DNA from: Pseudomonas berkeleyensis
GTDB lineage: Bacteria; Pseudomonadota; Gammaproteobacteria; Pseudomonadales; Pseudomonadaceae
Length of the DNA: 64,000 bases
Assembly (NCBI RefSeq): GCF_014109765.1
Contig: NZ_CP059139.1
Location: 5,590,113-5,654,112, forward strand
Direction: 5' to 3'
The notes beneath the pieces are model-generated. The model was not told the origin of the DNA and did no database searches. It was given only the letters and a program-made list of their open reading frames with translations. Position numbers and translations under genes: made by a program. Below, one piece after another: positions 17,202-25,770 of this stretch. Positions within the stretch are counted from its first letter, which is position 1. Each line of letters opens with the position of its first letter.

Positions 17202-18155
17202 ATGACCCTCTTCACCTGCGGCCAGCTCAGCGATGTCGCCCACACCCTGGGCGGTAACCTGCATTTCCAGCGCGAGCTGCCGGGCGAACAGCCGGTGCTC
17301 GATGGCGAGCAACAGGTGCAGGTACTGAGCGAGGGGCTGGTGCTGTACTTCAGCCACAGCCGCGACCTGGTCGACGCCAGCAGCTACAACCGCCTGGCAC
17401 CAGGCATCACCGCCGCCTTCCTGCTGCAAGGCGAAGCCGAAGTCAGCCTGCCGCGCCAGCGCCTGCACTTCGACGCGCGCCCAGGTGGCCAGCGCGCCAT
17501 GCTGGTCAACCTGACCGATAGCGATCAGTTCCAGCGCCACTGGCGCAGCGGCCGCGAAGAAACCAAGGTGTGCCTGAGCATCACCCCGGACTGGCTGCAG
17601 CAGTTCGCCCTCGGCAGCCAATTGCGCAGCGACACCCTGCTGCGCTTCAGCCGCAACCACTGGCACAGCTTGCCCTGGCAACCCTCGGCGGACATCCTCC
17701 AGCGCGCCCACCAGTTGCTCGAACGTGACGCGACCCTGCCGCCGCTGCTGCAGCGCCTGCAACGCGAGAGCTTTGCCCTGGATCTGGCCTGCGACATCCT
17801 GCGCGGCATCGACACGCCCCAGGAGAAACGCCTCGGCAGCCACCTCGAACGCTGCCTGGCGCGCCTCGAGGAGTGGCTCGACAGCGGCGAGGCAGACGCC
17901 CTGAGCATCGCCGACATGGCCCGCCGGCTCGGCACCAACCCGGTCGACCTGCAGAACGCCTTTCGCAGCCGCAACGGCACCACCATCGCCGCCTACCTGC
18001 GCCGCCAGCGCCTGGCACGTGCCTACCAGGCCATGCGCCAACAGGGTCTGTCGGTGGAAGAAGCCGCCAGCCTGGCCGGTTACGAGCACCTCAGCAGCTT
18101 CAGCGCCGCCTTCAAGCGCGAGTATGGTTTTCCACCGTCGCAGGCACGGCGCTGA
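17202..18155 (+). CDS. AraC family regulator, PchR-like
   Basis: A 317-aa AraC-type activator. The C-terminal 90 residues hold two helix-turn-helix motifs (LSIADMARRLGTNPVDLQNAF and LSVEEAASLAGYEHLSSFSAAF), ending in the family pattern FKREYGFPPSQ. The N-terminal about 200 residues resemble the PchR siderophore-sensing domain (GLVLYFSHSRDL, and the LTDSDQFQRHW region). ATG 17202 is chosen because GGAA precedes it; a long open frame upstream overlaps the divergent operon and is not credible. It is divergent from a siderophore receptor/permease operon, so it probably activates it when the ferric siderophore reaches the cytoplasm. Confidence 0.88.
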   Translation: MTLFTCGQLSDVAHTLGGNLHFQRELPGEQPVLDGEQQVQVLSEGLVLYFSHSRDLVDASSYNRLAPGITAAFLLQGEAEVSLPRQRLHFDARPGGQRAMLVNLTDSDQFQRHWRSGREETKVCLSITPDWLQQFALGSQLRSDTLLRFSRNHWHSLPWQPSADILQRAHQLLERDATLPPLLQRLQRESFALDLACDILRGIDTPQEKRLGSHLERCLARLEEWLDSGEADALSIADMARRLGTNPVDLQNAFRSRNGTTIAAYLRRQRLARAYQAMRQQGLSVEEAASLAGYEHLSSFSAAFKREYGFPPSQARR

Positions 18156-18172
18156 GCGAAGTGGATCAATCC

Positions 18173-18221
18173 GAATCTACACAATTGGATCTATGTGACT
18201 GGGCCACTGCTGCGTAGATTC
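18173..18221. promoter_or_regulatory. inverted repeat upstream of AhpD-like gene
   Basis: GAATCTACACA and TGCGTAGATTC form an inverted repeat (one mismatch in 11) separated by 27 bp, about 40 bp before the AhpD-like gene. It may be a regulator site or the terminator hairpin of the araC-type gene; there is no T-tract. Confidence 0.35.
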
Positions 18222-18261
18222 ACCGCTACCGGGGCAGGCCATCACGCCATCGCGCCCCTCA

Positions 18262-18762
18262 ATGCGGATACGGATGAACACCATGAGCCAGCGCCTCGAT
18301 TACTTCGCACTCTCCCCCAAGGCTTCCGGCAAATACGCCGAGTTTTCCATGCTGCTGACCCGCAGCCCCTTTCTTGCGCCGCTGGCCCACCTGGTCATGT
18401 TGCGCGCCTCGCAGATCAACGGCTGCGCCTTCTGCGTCGACATGCATGTGAAAGAAGCGAAGATCCATGGCGATCGTGAGCTGCGCTTGCACCATGTCGC
18501 CGTGTGGCGTGAATCGCCGCTGTTCTCCGCACAGGAGCGCGCCGCGCTGGAATGGACGGAAGCCCTGACCCAGCTGTCAGCGCACGGCGTCTCCGATGCC
18601 ATCTACGCCAGCGTGCGTGAACAGTTCTCCGAGCAGGAACTGTCGGAGCTGAGCTTTCTGGTGATAGCCATCAACGGCTGGAACCGCCTCAACGTAGCGT
18701 TCCGCACCGTGCCAGGTTCTGCCGACAAGCAGTTCGGTCTGGACAAGGCGGGCCTGGCCTGA
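18262..18762 (+). CDS. AhpD-like carboxymuconolactone decarboxylase family protein
   Basis: A 166-aa protein of the CMD/AhpD-like fold. The redox motif C-A-F-C followed by VDMH (NGCAFCVDMH) is the AhpD active-site pattern, CxxC plus a downstream His, implying alkylhydroperoxidase-type thiol chemistry. LVMLRASQING before it is also typical. Three in-frame ATGs (18262, 18274, 18283) are possible; no strong ribosome-binding site decides between them, so up to seven N-terminal residues are uncertain. It stands alone between the PchR-like regulator and a TonB receptor. A physiological substrate is not known. Confidence 0.88.
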   Translation: MRIRMNTMSQRLDYFALSPKASGKYAEFSMLLTRSPFLAPLAHLVMLRASQINGCAFCVDMHVKEAKIHGDRELRLHHVAVWRESPLFSAQERAALEWTEALTQLSAHGVSDAIYASVREQFSEQELSELSFLVIAINGWNRLNVAFRTVPGSADKQFGLDKAGLA

Positions 18763-18940
18763 GTTTATCCACAGGCCGCGGTCGGCCTGTGATGCGACCG
18801 CCCTTCTTCTCCCTGAGCGGCCCGCTGCACAGCACGGGCAAAACCGGCATGATGTGCCCCGCGCCAGCACCGAGCTGGCGTGACGAATCCTCGTCGGCAT
18901 CCATCAGAAACACTCGCCGCCCGCTCAACGGAGCCCCTGC

Positions 18941-21082
18941 ATGCTGCCCCTGCCGCTTTCCCGCCAACCTGCCCGCCTCACCTTGCTCGCACTCGCCTGC
19001 CTGAGTAGCCACAGCGCCTTTGCCGAAGAGCCCGTGCAGCTCGATTCGCTGCAGGTCAGCGGCGTGCAGATGAGCGAAGTGGAGGCCGCGCGCGAAGAGC
19101 TCAAGCGCGTGCCGGGCGCGACCAATGTGGTAGATATGGCCAAGGTCGAGCAGGGCCGCGTGGCCGGCGTCGCCGATGTGCTGGCCTACCAGCCCGGCGT
19201 CTACGCCCAGTCGCCCGGCAACGAAGGGGTGAAGATCAGCGTGCGCGGCTCAGGCATCAACCGCGGCCCCGGCTCGCATGCTTCCGGCACCCATATCATG
19301 CTCGACGGCCTGCCACTGACCGGCCCCGGCGGCACACCCTACGAACTGCTGGAACCGCTGTGGATAAGTCGCGCCGAGGTGCTGCGTGGCGCCAACGGCT
19401 TCGACCGTGGTTCGCTGGCCCTGGGCGGCGCCATCGACTACATCACCCACACCGGCTACACCGCGCCCAAGCTGCAACTGCGCTACGAAGCGGGCAGCCG
19501 CGGCTACCAGAAGCGCAGCATCGCCTCCGGCCAGGTGCTGGGCGATTTCGACTATTACCTCGCCCTCACCGACAGCGAAACCGACGGCTATCAGGATCAC
19601 TCCTCGGGCAAAGGCAAAGGCATCGCCGGCAACTTCGGCTACCGGATCAACGAGAATCTGGAGACGCGCTTTTACCTGCGCTACCGCGAGACCGAGCATG
19701 ATATTCCTGGCCGTCTGACCAAAGCGCAGATCGAGCATGACCCGCGCGCCGCAGCCGCCAACAACCTGCGCATCGACGCCTACCGCGACCAACCCGGCAG
19801 CACCTGGATCACCAACAAGACCACCTGGCAGATCGATGACGACTCCACCCTGGTGGCAGGCCTTGCCTACCACCACTACCCGATGGACTTCGCCGAAACC
19901 GCCTACCGCGACAGCGCCTATCGCATTCGCGTGGACTACAGCGATGTTAGCGCGACGCTGAACTATACCCGCCGACACACCCTGTTCGGCCTGGATAGCA
20001 CGACCACCATCGGCTTTCGCAACACCACCAGCCTGCCCAGTAGCAAGTCCAGGGAAAACGCTACCCTGCCGATGACCGTGGATGGCACTGTCTACCCCGC
20101 AGGCACCCTGATGCGGGCCTACGAGCACCTGGGCTCGGACAGCGTGCTGCATTTCAGCAACGAGCTGCAGCTGGCCCCCGATCTGTGGCTGACCAGTGGC
20201 CTGGCGTTGATCCATACCCGTCGTGAAGTGCAGGTGACCTGGCCGGCCAATGACGACAAACTCGACGAAAGCACCTGGGACTACGCGCCGCGCATCGGCC
20301 TGCGTTACCAGCTCAACCCCGAGGTGCAGCTGTACGGCAATATCAGCCGCTCGGTGGAACCGCCACATGCCTGGTCGATGATCTGGGGCTCACCACGACG
20401 CTTCAACGCACCGGACCAGCCGTACAACGCGCGGCAACGGGCACCGGTCTCGCTGGACAACCAGACCGCCACCACCTTCGAGCTTGGCGCCCGCGGCGAC
20501 TCGGTCATTGGTGAATGGGATCTGGCCTACTACTACTCGCAGGTGCGCCACGAGCTGCTCACCGTCGAGATCGAGAACAACGTCTTCGCCGAATCCAACG
20601 CCAGCCCCACCGTGCACCAGGGCATCGAAGCCGGCCTGACCAGCCCGCTGTGGCAAGGCGGCGCGGCCGGCGCCCTGGCTCTGCGCCAGGCCTACACCTT
20701 CAGCGACTTCCACTACCGCGACGACGATGAATTCGGCGACAAACGCCTGCCGGGCCTACCGCGTCACTACTACCAGGCCGAGCTGCGCTACGACCACCCG
20801 AGCGGCTTTTACGCCGGCCTCAACACCCAGTACGCCTCCAAGGTCGCCGTGGACTACGCCAACTCTTACTACGCCGACGCCTACGCCACCTTCGGCGCCA
20901 CCCTGGGCTACGCCTCGCCAAAGGACGACTGGCAAGCCTGGCTCGACCTGCGCAACCTGACCGACAAGCGCTATGCCGCTACCGTGACGCCGGGCTATAA
21001 CGACAACGGCGCGGATGTAGCGCGCTCCACGCCTGGAGAAGGGTTTGGGGTGTATACGGGGGTTTCTTGGAGTTGGTTGTAA
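18941..21082 (+). CDS. TonB-dependent outer membrane receptor
   Basis: A 713-aa receptor. It has a signal peptide (residues 1 to about 28, ending SAFA) and a TonB-box-like DSLQVSGV stretch. The plug domain has ISVRGSGINRG, HIMLDGLPL and EVLRGANGFDRGSLALGGAIDYIT, followed by barrel strands with the LDLRNLTDKRYAAT penultimate motif common to this superfamily. It ends SWSWL; a terminal Leu instead of Phe/Trp is unusual. An ATG with GGAGC upstream opens it. The overall character is that of FecA/CirA-type ferric-siderophore receptors, but no sensor extension for a sigma factor is evident. The ligand is unknown; the location beside another siderophore locus supports iron uptake. Confidence 0.88.
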   Translation: MLPLPLSRQPARLTLLALACLSSHSAFAEEPVQLDSLQVSGVQMSEVEAAREELKRVPGATNVVDMAKVEQGRVAGVADVLAYQPGVYAQSPGNEGVKISVRGSGINRGPGSHASGTHIMLDGLPLTGPGGTPYELLEPLWISRAEVLRGANGFDRGSLALGGAIDYITHTGYTAPKLQLRYEAGSRGYQKRSIASGQVLGDFDYYLALTDSETDGYQDHSSGKGKGIAGNFGYRINENLETRFYLRYRETEHDIPGRLTKAQIEHDPRAAAANNLRIDAYRDQPGSTWITNKTTWQIDDDSTLVAGLAYHHYPMDFAETAYRDSAYRIRVDYSDVSATLNYTRRHTLFGLDSTTTIGFRNTTSLPSSKSRENATLPMTVDGTVYPAGTLMRAYEHLGSDSVLHFSNELQLAPDLWLTSGLALIHTRREVQVTWPANDDKLDESTWDYAPRIGLRYQLNPEVQLYGNISRSVEPPHAWSMIWGSPRRFNAPDQPYNARQRAPVSLDNQTATTFELGARGDSVIGEWDLAYYYSQVRHELLTVEIENNVFAESNASPTVHQGIEAGLTSPLWQGGAAGALALRQAYTFSDFHYRDDDEFGDKRLPGLPRHYYQAELRYDHPSGFYAGLNTQYASKVAVDYANSYYADAYATFGATLGYASPKDDWQAWLDLRNLTDKRYAATVTPGYNDNGADVARSTPGEGFGVYTGVSWSWL

Positions 21083-21387
21083 GCCGAGGGCTTTTGCGAC
21101 TGGCTGGAAACTGATCGAAAACGCTTTGGCTGTTTTCCTTACTTGCGTTTCAATTAATAGCCGGCCATTGCGGGCCCTGCACTTTTCCGTCTAGGCTGCA
21201 ACACCATCGCAGATGGGAAAACGATAGGGTTACTGATTATGCCTGCTGCAGCCAGACCAGTCTCTCATTTGCTATTTTTGGTTTACATCCAAAAAACTGT
21301 GTAAGAAACAAAAACTCCATATAAAATTCAGCACCTCTCCGACTTTAAAAACCAGTAGGAGTGCAAGTAAAAAATGAGGGCCTTTCA
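21083..21387. other. 305-bp transition into AT-rich islet
   Basis: Composition shifts from GC-rich to AT-rich here. A possible -10 (TATAAA, 21320-21325) precedes the ATPase gene, without a clear -35. No inverted or direct repeat marking an integration boundary was found by eye, and no small gene is evident. Confidence 0.45.
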
Positions 21388-23205
21388 ATGCGTTTATTGC
21401 ACTATATGGAAATCGAAAACTTTAAACGTTTCGGAGAATGCCAACGTATTGAGCTTGATCATCCAGCAGTTCTAATCGGCCCTAATAATTGCGGAAAAAC
21501 AAGCGCCATACAAGCTCTAGCCCTATGGTCACAAGCAGTAAGAACCTGGTATGACGTACGCAAGGAATCATCGGCTAAAGAGCGCACTGCAACATCACTT
21601 AACAGATTAAATATTGTTGCTGTACCAGTTACACGAACACGTTTTTTTTGGCACAACACCCAAGTCCGCAAGGCCAATAAAGACATTCCTTTAATAATCA
21701 CAGTCGGCGTAGAGTTTAAAGGAAAAATATGCTCTTTACCTATGCGATTTCGCAGCCAAGGTGATGAGTTAGTATATTGTTCACCAGATGAATCCGTCAT
21801 AAGCGATCTTGAGTTTATTTCATACGCCGCCAACCTAAAAGTTGAACTTCTTTATCCAATGTCAGGCTTAGATACAGAAGAACCTGTTCTACAGCCAGGA
21901 AGAGTCGACGTCCTGTTAGGACAAGGTCGTACTGCTGACGTTTTAAGAAATCTTTGCCTAACTGTATACAAATCATCAACTAATGATTGGAATCGTGTCA
22001 CGCAATTAATGCGCCGACTCTTCAATATTGAGTTAGGGAAACCAGAAGAGACTACTCGCGGAAGTATAACTCTAAATTATCGCCAGCACGGAGTTAAAGA
22101 AGCATTAGACATTTCCTCAGCAGGACGCGGGATGCTACAAATGCTTCTTGTTTTTGCATACCTATACTCTCACAAAGGTGGTGTATTATTAGTTGATGAG
22201 CCAGATGCACATTTGGAAATACTCCGTCAGAAACAGGTTTATGTTCTTTTACGCGACATAGCTAGTGAAAATGGCTCACAAGTTGTTTTAGTAACTCACT
22301 CAGAAGTAATCCTTGACGAGGCCCTAGATAGAAATTTGACTTTATTACTAGAAGGTCGAGCAGATGATCTAGCGAAGAGGCAGGATATTCGGAACAGCTT
22401 GAAGCATTTTGGTGCCGAGCATTATGTCAAAGCTAGAGAGCGGGGTTATGTTCTCTACGTAGAAGGAGGCACAGACATTGATATGCTTCGAGCATTAGCC
22501 GAACGACTTGAGCATCCTGCTATATCAATCTGGGATGAGCGAATTAATACTTTTTACGTTCAAAATAACTATCCACTTCAAGATGTTAATGCAGAACTAG
22601 AGCGAGTTGAGGGTGGTTTTGGCATAACACCTATTGATCACTTCAATGGCTTACGCAATTTGCTACCTGACCTAAAAGGGCTAGCGATATTAGATAATGA
22701 CGGTCAAAATCGACAAGACCGAGACCTTGGCTCTTTATCTATTCGTTATTGGCGGCGCTACGAAACTGAAAACTACTTTATAACTCCCGAACTTCTAAAG
22801 CGCTATGCAATCAGCCAATACCCCACCGATGATTTATTCTCCACCCAGATTCTTACGACAATTGAAGAATCTCTAGCAGAGATAATAAAAGCTTCTGTCT
22901 TCGATGACAGCAGAACTGATTATGAGGCATGGACAAACTCACCTCCTGAGGCAGCTCGCTTGATTTGGGAGGCCAAGACAGAACGGCGTAAGCTGAGCAC
23001 AATCGCAGAAGATTTTTTCCGTACTCTATCGCGAAAACTTGGCGGTAGCATGCTACTCAAAAAAGGGGAGCTACATCGATTAATGCCTCAAGCGGAGCTT
23101 TCAAGCAGTGCTGCTGCAGAAGTAAGCGCCAAATTAGACTTACTTTATCAATTGTTTAAGAATTCTCTTGGCCACGAAGAACATGATAAAGAGCTAGATG
23201 AGTAA
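21388..23205 (+). CDS. OLD-family AAA ATPase with TOPRIM nuclease domain (candidate phage defence)
   Basis: A 605-aa protein. The N-terminal RecF/SMC-like ATPase opens with LLHYMEIENFKRFGE and has Walker A GPNNCGKTS (31-39), an ABC-like signature SSAGRGMLQM (about 240-250), Walker B LLVDEPDAH (267-275) and a switch His (VTHSEVIL). A TOPRIM domain follows: Glu359 in VLYVEGGTD and Asp436-Asn-Asp438 in LAILDNDG, the expected metal-binding residues. This is the class 1 OLD nuclease layout. ATG 21388 is preferred over GTG 21361 because GAGGG precedes it. Base composition is far more AT-rich than neighbours, suggesting transfer. No UvrD-like helicase (as in Gabija) or other partner is adjacent. Defence function is inferred from family and context. 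Confidence 0.85.
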   Translation: MRLLHYMEIENFKRFGECQRIELDHPAVLIGPNNCGKTSAIQALALWSQAVRTWYDVRKESSAKERTATSLNRLNIVAVPVTRTRFFWHNTQVRKANKDIPLIITVGVEFKGKICSLPMRFRSQGDELVYCSPDESVISDLEFISYAANLKVELLYPMSGLDTEEPVLQPGRVDVLLGQGRTADVLRNLCLTVYKSSTNDWNRVTQLMRRLFNIELGKPEETTRGSITLNYRQHGVKEALDISSAGRGMLQMLLVFAYLYSHKGGVLLVDEPDAHLEILRQKQVYVLLRDIASENGSQVVLVTHSEVILDEALDRNLTLLLEGRADDLAKRQDIRNSLKHFGAEHYVKARERGYVLYVEGGTDIDMLRALAERLEHPAISIWDERINTFYVQNNYPLQDVNAELERVEGGFGITPIDHFNGLRNLLPDLKGLAILDNDGQNRQDRDLGSLSIRYWRRYETENYFITPELLKRYAISQYPTDDLFSTQILTTIEESLAEIIKASVFDDSRTDYEAWTNSPPEAARLIWEAKTERRKLSTIAEDFFRTLSRKLGGSMLLKKGELHRLMPQAELSSSAAAEVSAKLDLLYQLFKNSLGHEEHDKELDE

Positions 23206-23225
23206 TTTCCTTATGCATCCCAACA

Positions 23226-23993
23226 TTAGAATATCCGCCGACTTTCCTTGCGCAACAAATAACTATCCATGATCCACCCATTACGCTCCCGCGCTTCGGC
23301 GCGGGTGGTGGCGATGCGTTCGGCCACCTCATCCAGCGGGCCGGCGATCAGGATTTCATCGGCTGTACCGACGTAGGCGCCCCAGTAGATATGCAGGCCC
23401 TGGCCGACGAAGCGGCGATAGGTGTCCTTGGCGTCGAGCATCACCGCCACGCTGTCCACGCCCTGTGGCCAGCCTTCGGCGAGCAGGCGGCCGGTGGTGA
23501 TCTCCACGGCGCGGCCGATGCTGTTAAGCGGAATGCGGTGGCGTGCGGTCAGCGCCTGCAGGCTGGTGATACCAGGAATCACGTCATAGACGAAGTCGCT
23601 GCGCCGCGCGGCGATGGCCTCGATGATACGGATGCTGCTGTCGTACAGCGACGGGTCGCCCCAGACCATGAATGCCGCCGTTTCGCCATCGGCCATCTGC
23701 TCGTCGATAAGCTGCTCGAACACCGCCTGCTTGTCACGGTTGAGCTCGTCGACGCTGGCGCGATAGTCCACCGCCTCGCGTTCGCGCTCCGGTTGCAGGC
23801 CTTCGGCGAAACGCGGTGTGTGCCCCTCAAGGAAACGTGCGCAAATCTCGCGGCGCAGGGCGTTGAGCTTGTGCTTGGCCGCCCCCTTGTCCATCAGGAA
23901 GATCACGTCGCTGCGACGCAGCGCCTTGATCGCCTGGTAGGTGATGTAGTCCGGGTCGCCGGCGCCGATGCCGACCAGCAGCAGGGTTTTCAT
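23226..23993 (-). CDS. cobF: precorrin-6A synthase (deacetylating), CobF
   Basis: A 255-aa SAM-dependent methyltransferase of the aerobic cobalamin pathway. It methylates C1 of precorrin-5 and releases acetate to give precorrin-6A. The N-terminus LLVGIGAGDPDYITYQAIKAL is the glycine-rich tetrapyrrole-methylase motif; DVIFLMDKGAAKHKL and MVWGDPSLYDSSIRI are CobF-specific features. The ATG overlaps the stop of the upstream vWA gene (ATGA), so the two are translationally coupled. It ends 20 bp from the convergent OLD gene, so the AT-rich islet abuts the cobalamin cluster. Confidence 0.92.
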   Translation of the reverse strand: MKTLLLVGIGAGDPDYITYQAIKALRRSDVIFLMDKGAAKHKLNALRREICARFLEGHTPRFAEGLQPEREREAVDYRASVDELNRDKQAVFEQLIDEQMADGETAAFMVWGDPSLYDSSIRIIEAIAARRSDFVYDVIPGITSLQALTARHRIPLNSIGRAVEITTGRLLAEGWPQGVDSVAVMLDAKDTYRRFVGQGLHIYWGAYVGTADEILIAGPLDEVAERIATTRAEARERNGWIMDSYLLRKESRRIF

Positions 23994-24757
23994 GGGGTTC
24001 TCCAGGTGCGCCCCGGCACGCCGGGCGCCAGGTCGTCGATATGTTGGTAGTCGGCCTGTAGCGCCTGCGCCAGCTGGCGCGCGCGGCCCAGGCGGATGGG
24101 CGCGCGCTCGGTATCGAGCAACAGGGTTGGGCACGGCAAGGGCGTCAGCGTAGGCAGATCACGCAAGCGGCCGTCGGTGAGGATCAGCAGGCGCTGGCGT
24201 TCGCTCGGTTTCGCTCGTTGCCGCCGCAACAGCCAGTCACCCGCCTGATTCAGTGCATCGAGCAACGGCGTACCACCACCAGCGCCCAGCTCGTGCAGCC
24301 AGCGGTGCAGCTCGGCGCTGGCCTTGCGCCCCTGCCACAGCCATTGCGCTTCAAGGCCGCCGGCCTGTAGCACGGCCAGGCGCACACGTTGGCGATAGGC
24401 GCTGTCGAACAGCTCGGCGAGCACGCCCTTGGCCAGGCTCAGGGCGCCGTGGCGACGGGTCGAGGCGGAGGCATCCACCAGCACCAGCCACAACTCGTCG
24501 GCCCTCTGGCTACGCGGGCGCAACACCAGCTGCTCGCGACGTTGTGGTCGTCCCTGGCGCAGGGACGCCGGCCAATCGATTCGCCCGTCCGCACCGCTGC
24601 GGGCGGCGCCACGCAGGCCGCCGCCGAGTCGTCCGGGCCGGTTGCGGGCATCCGCGCCTGTGGCTGTGCGCGGGCGGATGCTCAGGGCTTTTTTGGCCAA
24701 CGCGGCGGTACGCGTCGTTCGCCCATGGCCTGCGGCTGCGCCGGCAGCTCGCCCCAC
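23990..24757 (-). CDS. ChlD-like von Willebrand factor A domain protein (chelatase subunit)
   Basis: Up to 255 aa with a vWA domain: MIDAS motif DASAST in LWLVLVDASAST, a later Thr (GGGTPLLDAL) and Asp (LILTDGRLRDL) completing the metal site. The basic, low-complexity N-terminus matches the linker before the vWA domain in ChlD/BchD. It overlaps the 3' end of the ChlI-like gene and the 5' end of cobF. The start is uncertain: ATG 24757 lies deep in the upstream gene, and TTG at 24700 (236 aa) is an alternative. With the ChlI-like ATPase it probably forms the AAA+ motor for cobalt insertion by CobN, replacing CobS/CobT. Confidence 0.8.
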   Translation of the reverse strand: MGRAAGAAAGHGRTTRTAALAKKALSIRPRTATGADARNRPGRLGGGLRGAARSGADGRIDWPASLRQGRPQRREQLVLRPRSQRADELWLVLVDASASTRRHGALSLAKGVLAELFDSAYRQRVRLAVLQAGGLEAQWLWQGRKASAELHRWLHELGAGGGTPLLDALNQAGDWLLRRQRAKPSERQRLLILTDGRLRDLPTLTPLPCPTLLLDTERAPIRLGRARQLAQALQADYQHIDDLAPGVPGRTWRTP

Positions 24758-25683
24758 TGCCCTTCACCCTGGCTCTGTTCCTGCGCCTGCTGCGGCGCCT
24801 GGCGCCGCTCGGGCGGCGTGGCAGCCGTCGGTTGTTGCTGACGACGGCGATGGCGCAGGACGAAGTCCTCTACCGCCTCGATATCCACAGGCTCGATGCC
24901 CGCCGCGCCACGCCAGGCGGCATGGGCACGGGCGGCACGCAGCCAAACCAGATCGGCACGCAAGCCATCGACACCCGCGGCGAAGCAGCGCTGGCTGATC
25001 TCACCCAAAGCGGCGTCATCCAACGGGATATCGGCCAGGCGCTGGCGAGCATTTTGGCAGCGGGCAGCGAGGGCAGCCTGCTCGGTTTGCCAGCGTTGCA
25101 GGAAGGCTTCGGGGCCTGCATCGAAGGCCAGGCGGCGGCGGACGATCTCGGCGCGCTCGGCCGGCTGCGGCTGGCCATCGAGGGCCAGGTTGAGCCCGAA
25201 GCGGTCGAGCAGTTGCGGGCGTAGCTCGCCCTCCTCGACGTTCATGGTGCCGATCAGCACGAAGCGCGCGGCGTGCCGATGGGAGATGCCGTCACGCTCG
25301 ACATGGTTGACCCCGCTGGCAGCGGCGTCGAGCAGCAGATCGACCAGATGATCCGGCAGCAGGTTGACCTCGTCGACATACAGCACACCGCCGTCGGCAC
25401 GGGCCAGCAGGCCGGGGGAAAACTGCGCACGGCCTTCGCCCAGCGCGGCGTCCAGATCCAGGGTGCCTACGATGCGCTCCTCGCTCGCGCCCAGCGGCAG
25501 GGTGACGAAGCGCCCGCCATCGAGCAGGTCGGCCAGGCCGCGGGCCAGTGTGGACTTGGCCATGCCGCGCGGCCCCTCGATCAGTACACCGCCAATGGCC
25601 GGATCGATGGCCGCCAGGCACAGCGCCAGCTTGAGCGCATCGGCGCCCACCACGGCGGCGAGCGGGAAGTGGAGGTCGGTCAT
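24682..25683 (-). CDS. ChlI-like AAA+ ATPase (metal chelatase subunit)
   Basis: A 333-aa AAA+ protein of the magnesium/cobalt chelatase I family. Walker A GPRGMAKST is at residues 37-45, GVLYVDEVNLLPDH (about 100-112) is the Walker B and following helix insert, and FVLIGTMNVEEGELRPQLLDRFGL holds sensor 1 and the arginine finger. The body ends near residue 265; a Gln/Pro/Glu-rich tail (about 270-333) follows, reminiscent of the ChlD linker. ATG 25683 is used because homology starts there. It is co-transcribed with the vWA protein and cobF, which points to cobaltochelatase rather than chlorophyll synthesis, since no other chlorophyll genes are present. Confidence 0.88.
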   Translation of the reverse strand: MTDLHFPLAAVVGADALKLALCLAAIDPAIGGVLIEGPRGMAKSTLARGLADLLDGGRFVTLPLGASEERIVGTLDLDAALGEGRAQFSPGLLARADGGVLYVDEVNLLPDHLVDLLLDAAASGVNHVERDGISHRHAARFVLIGTMNVEEGELRPQLLDRFGLNLALDGQPQPAERAEIVRRRLAFDAGPEAFLQRWQTEQAALAARCQNARQRLADIPLDDAALGEISQRCFAAGVDGLRADLVWLRAARAHAAWRGAAGIEPVDIEAVEDFVLRHRRRQQQPTAATPPERRQAPQQAQEQSQGEGQWGELPAQPQAMGERRVPPRWPKKP

Positions 25684-25770
25684 GGGGAGGTTCCAGCAGT
25701 GACAAGGCGTGCATGGTAGCAAGCACGGGCCGTCACTGGCGCCCCAGAGAGCATGTGGATAAGTCGCAGG

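Noticed and set aside
18763..18940. Possible cobalamin riboswitch before the second TonB receptor (BtuB-like idea)
   Set aside because: None of the conserved elements (AAGAGGGAA, CGCAACTG, B12 box) is present, so neither a riboswitch nor a BtuB assignment is supported.
21388..23205. Gabija or PARIS system
   Set aside because: No UvrD-like helicase or AriB-like gene is adjacent; cobF and a TonB receptor flank the gene.
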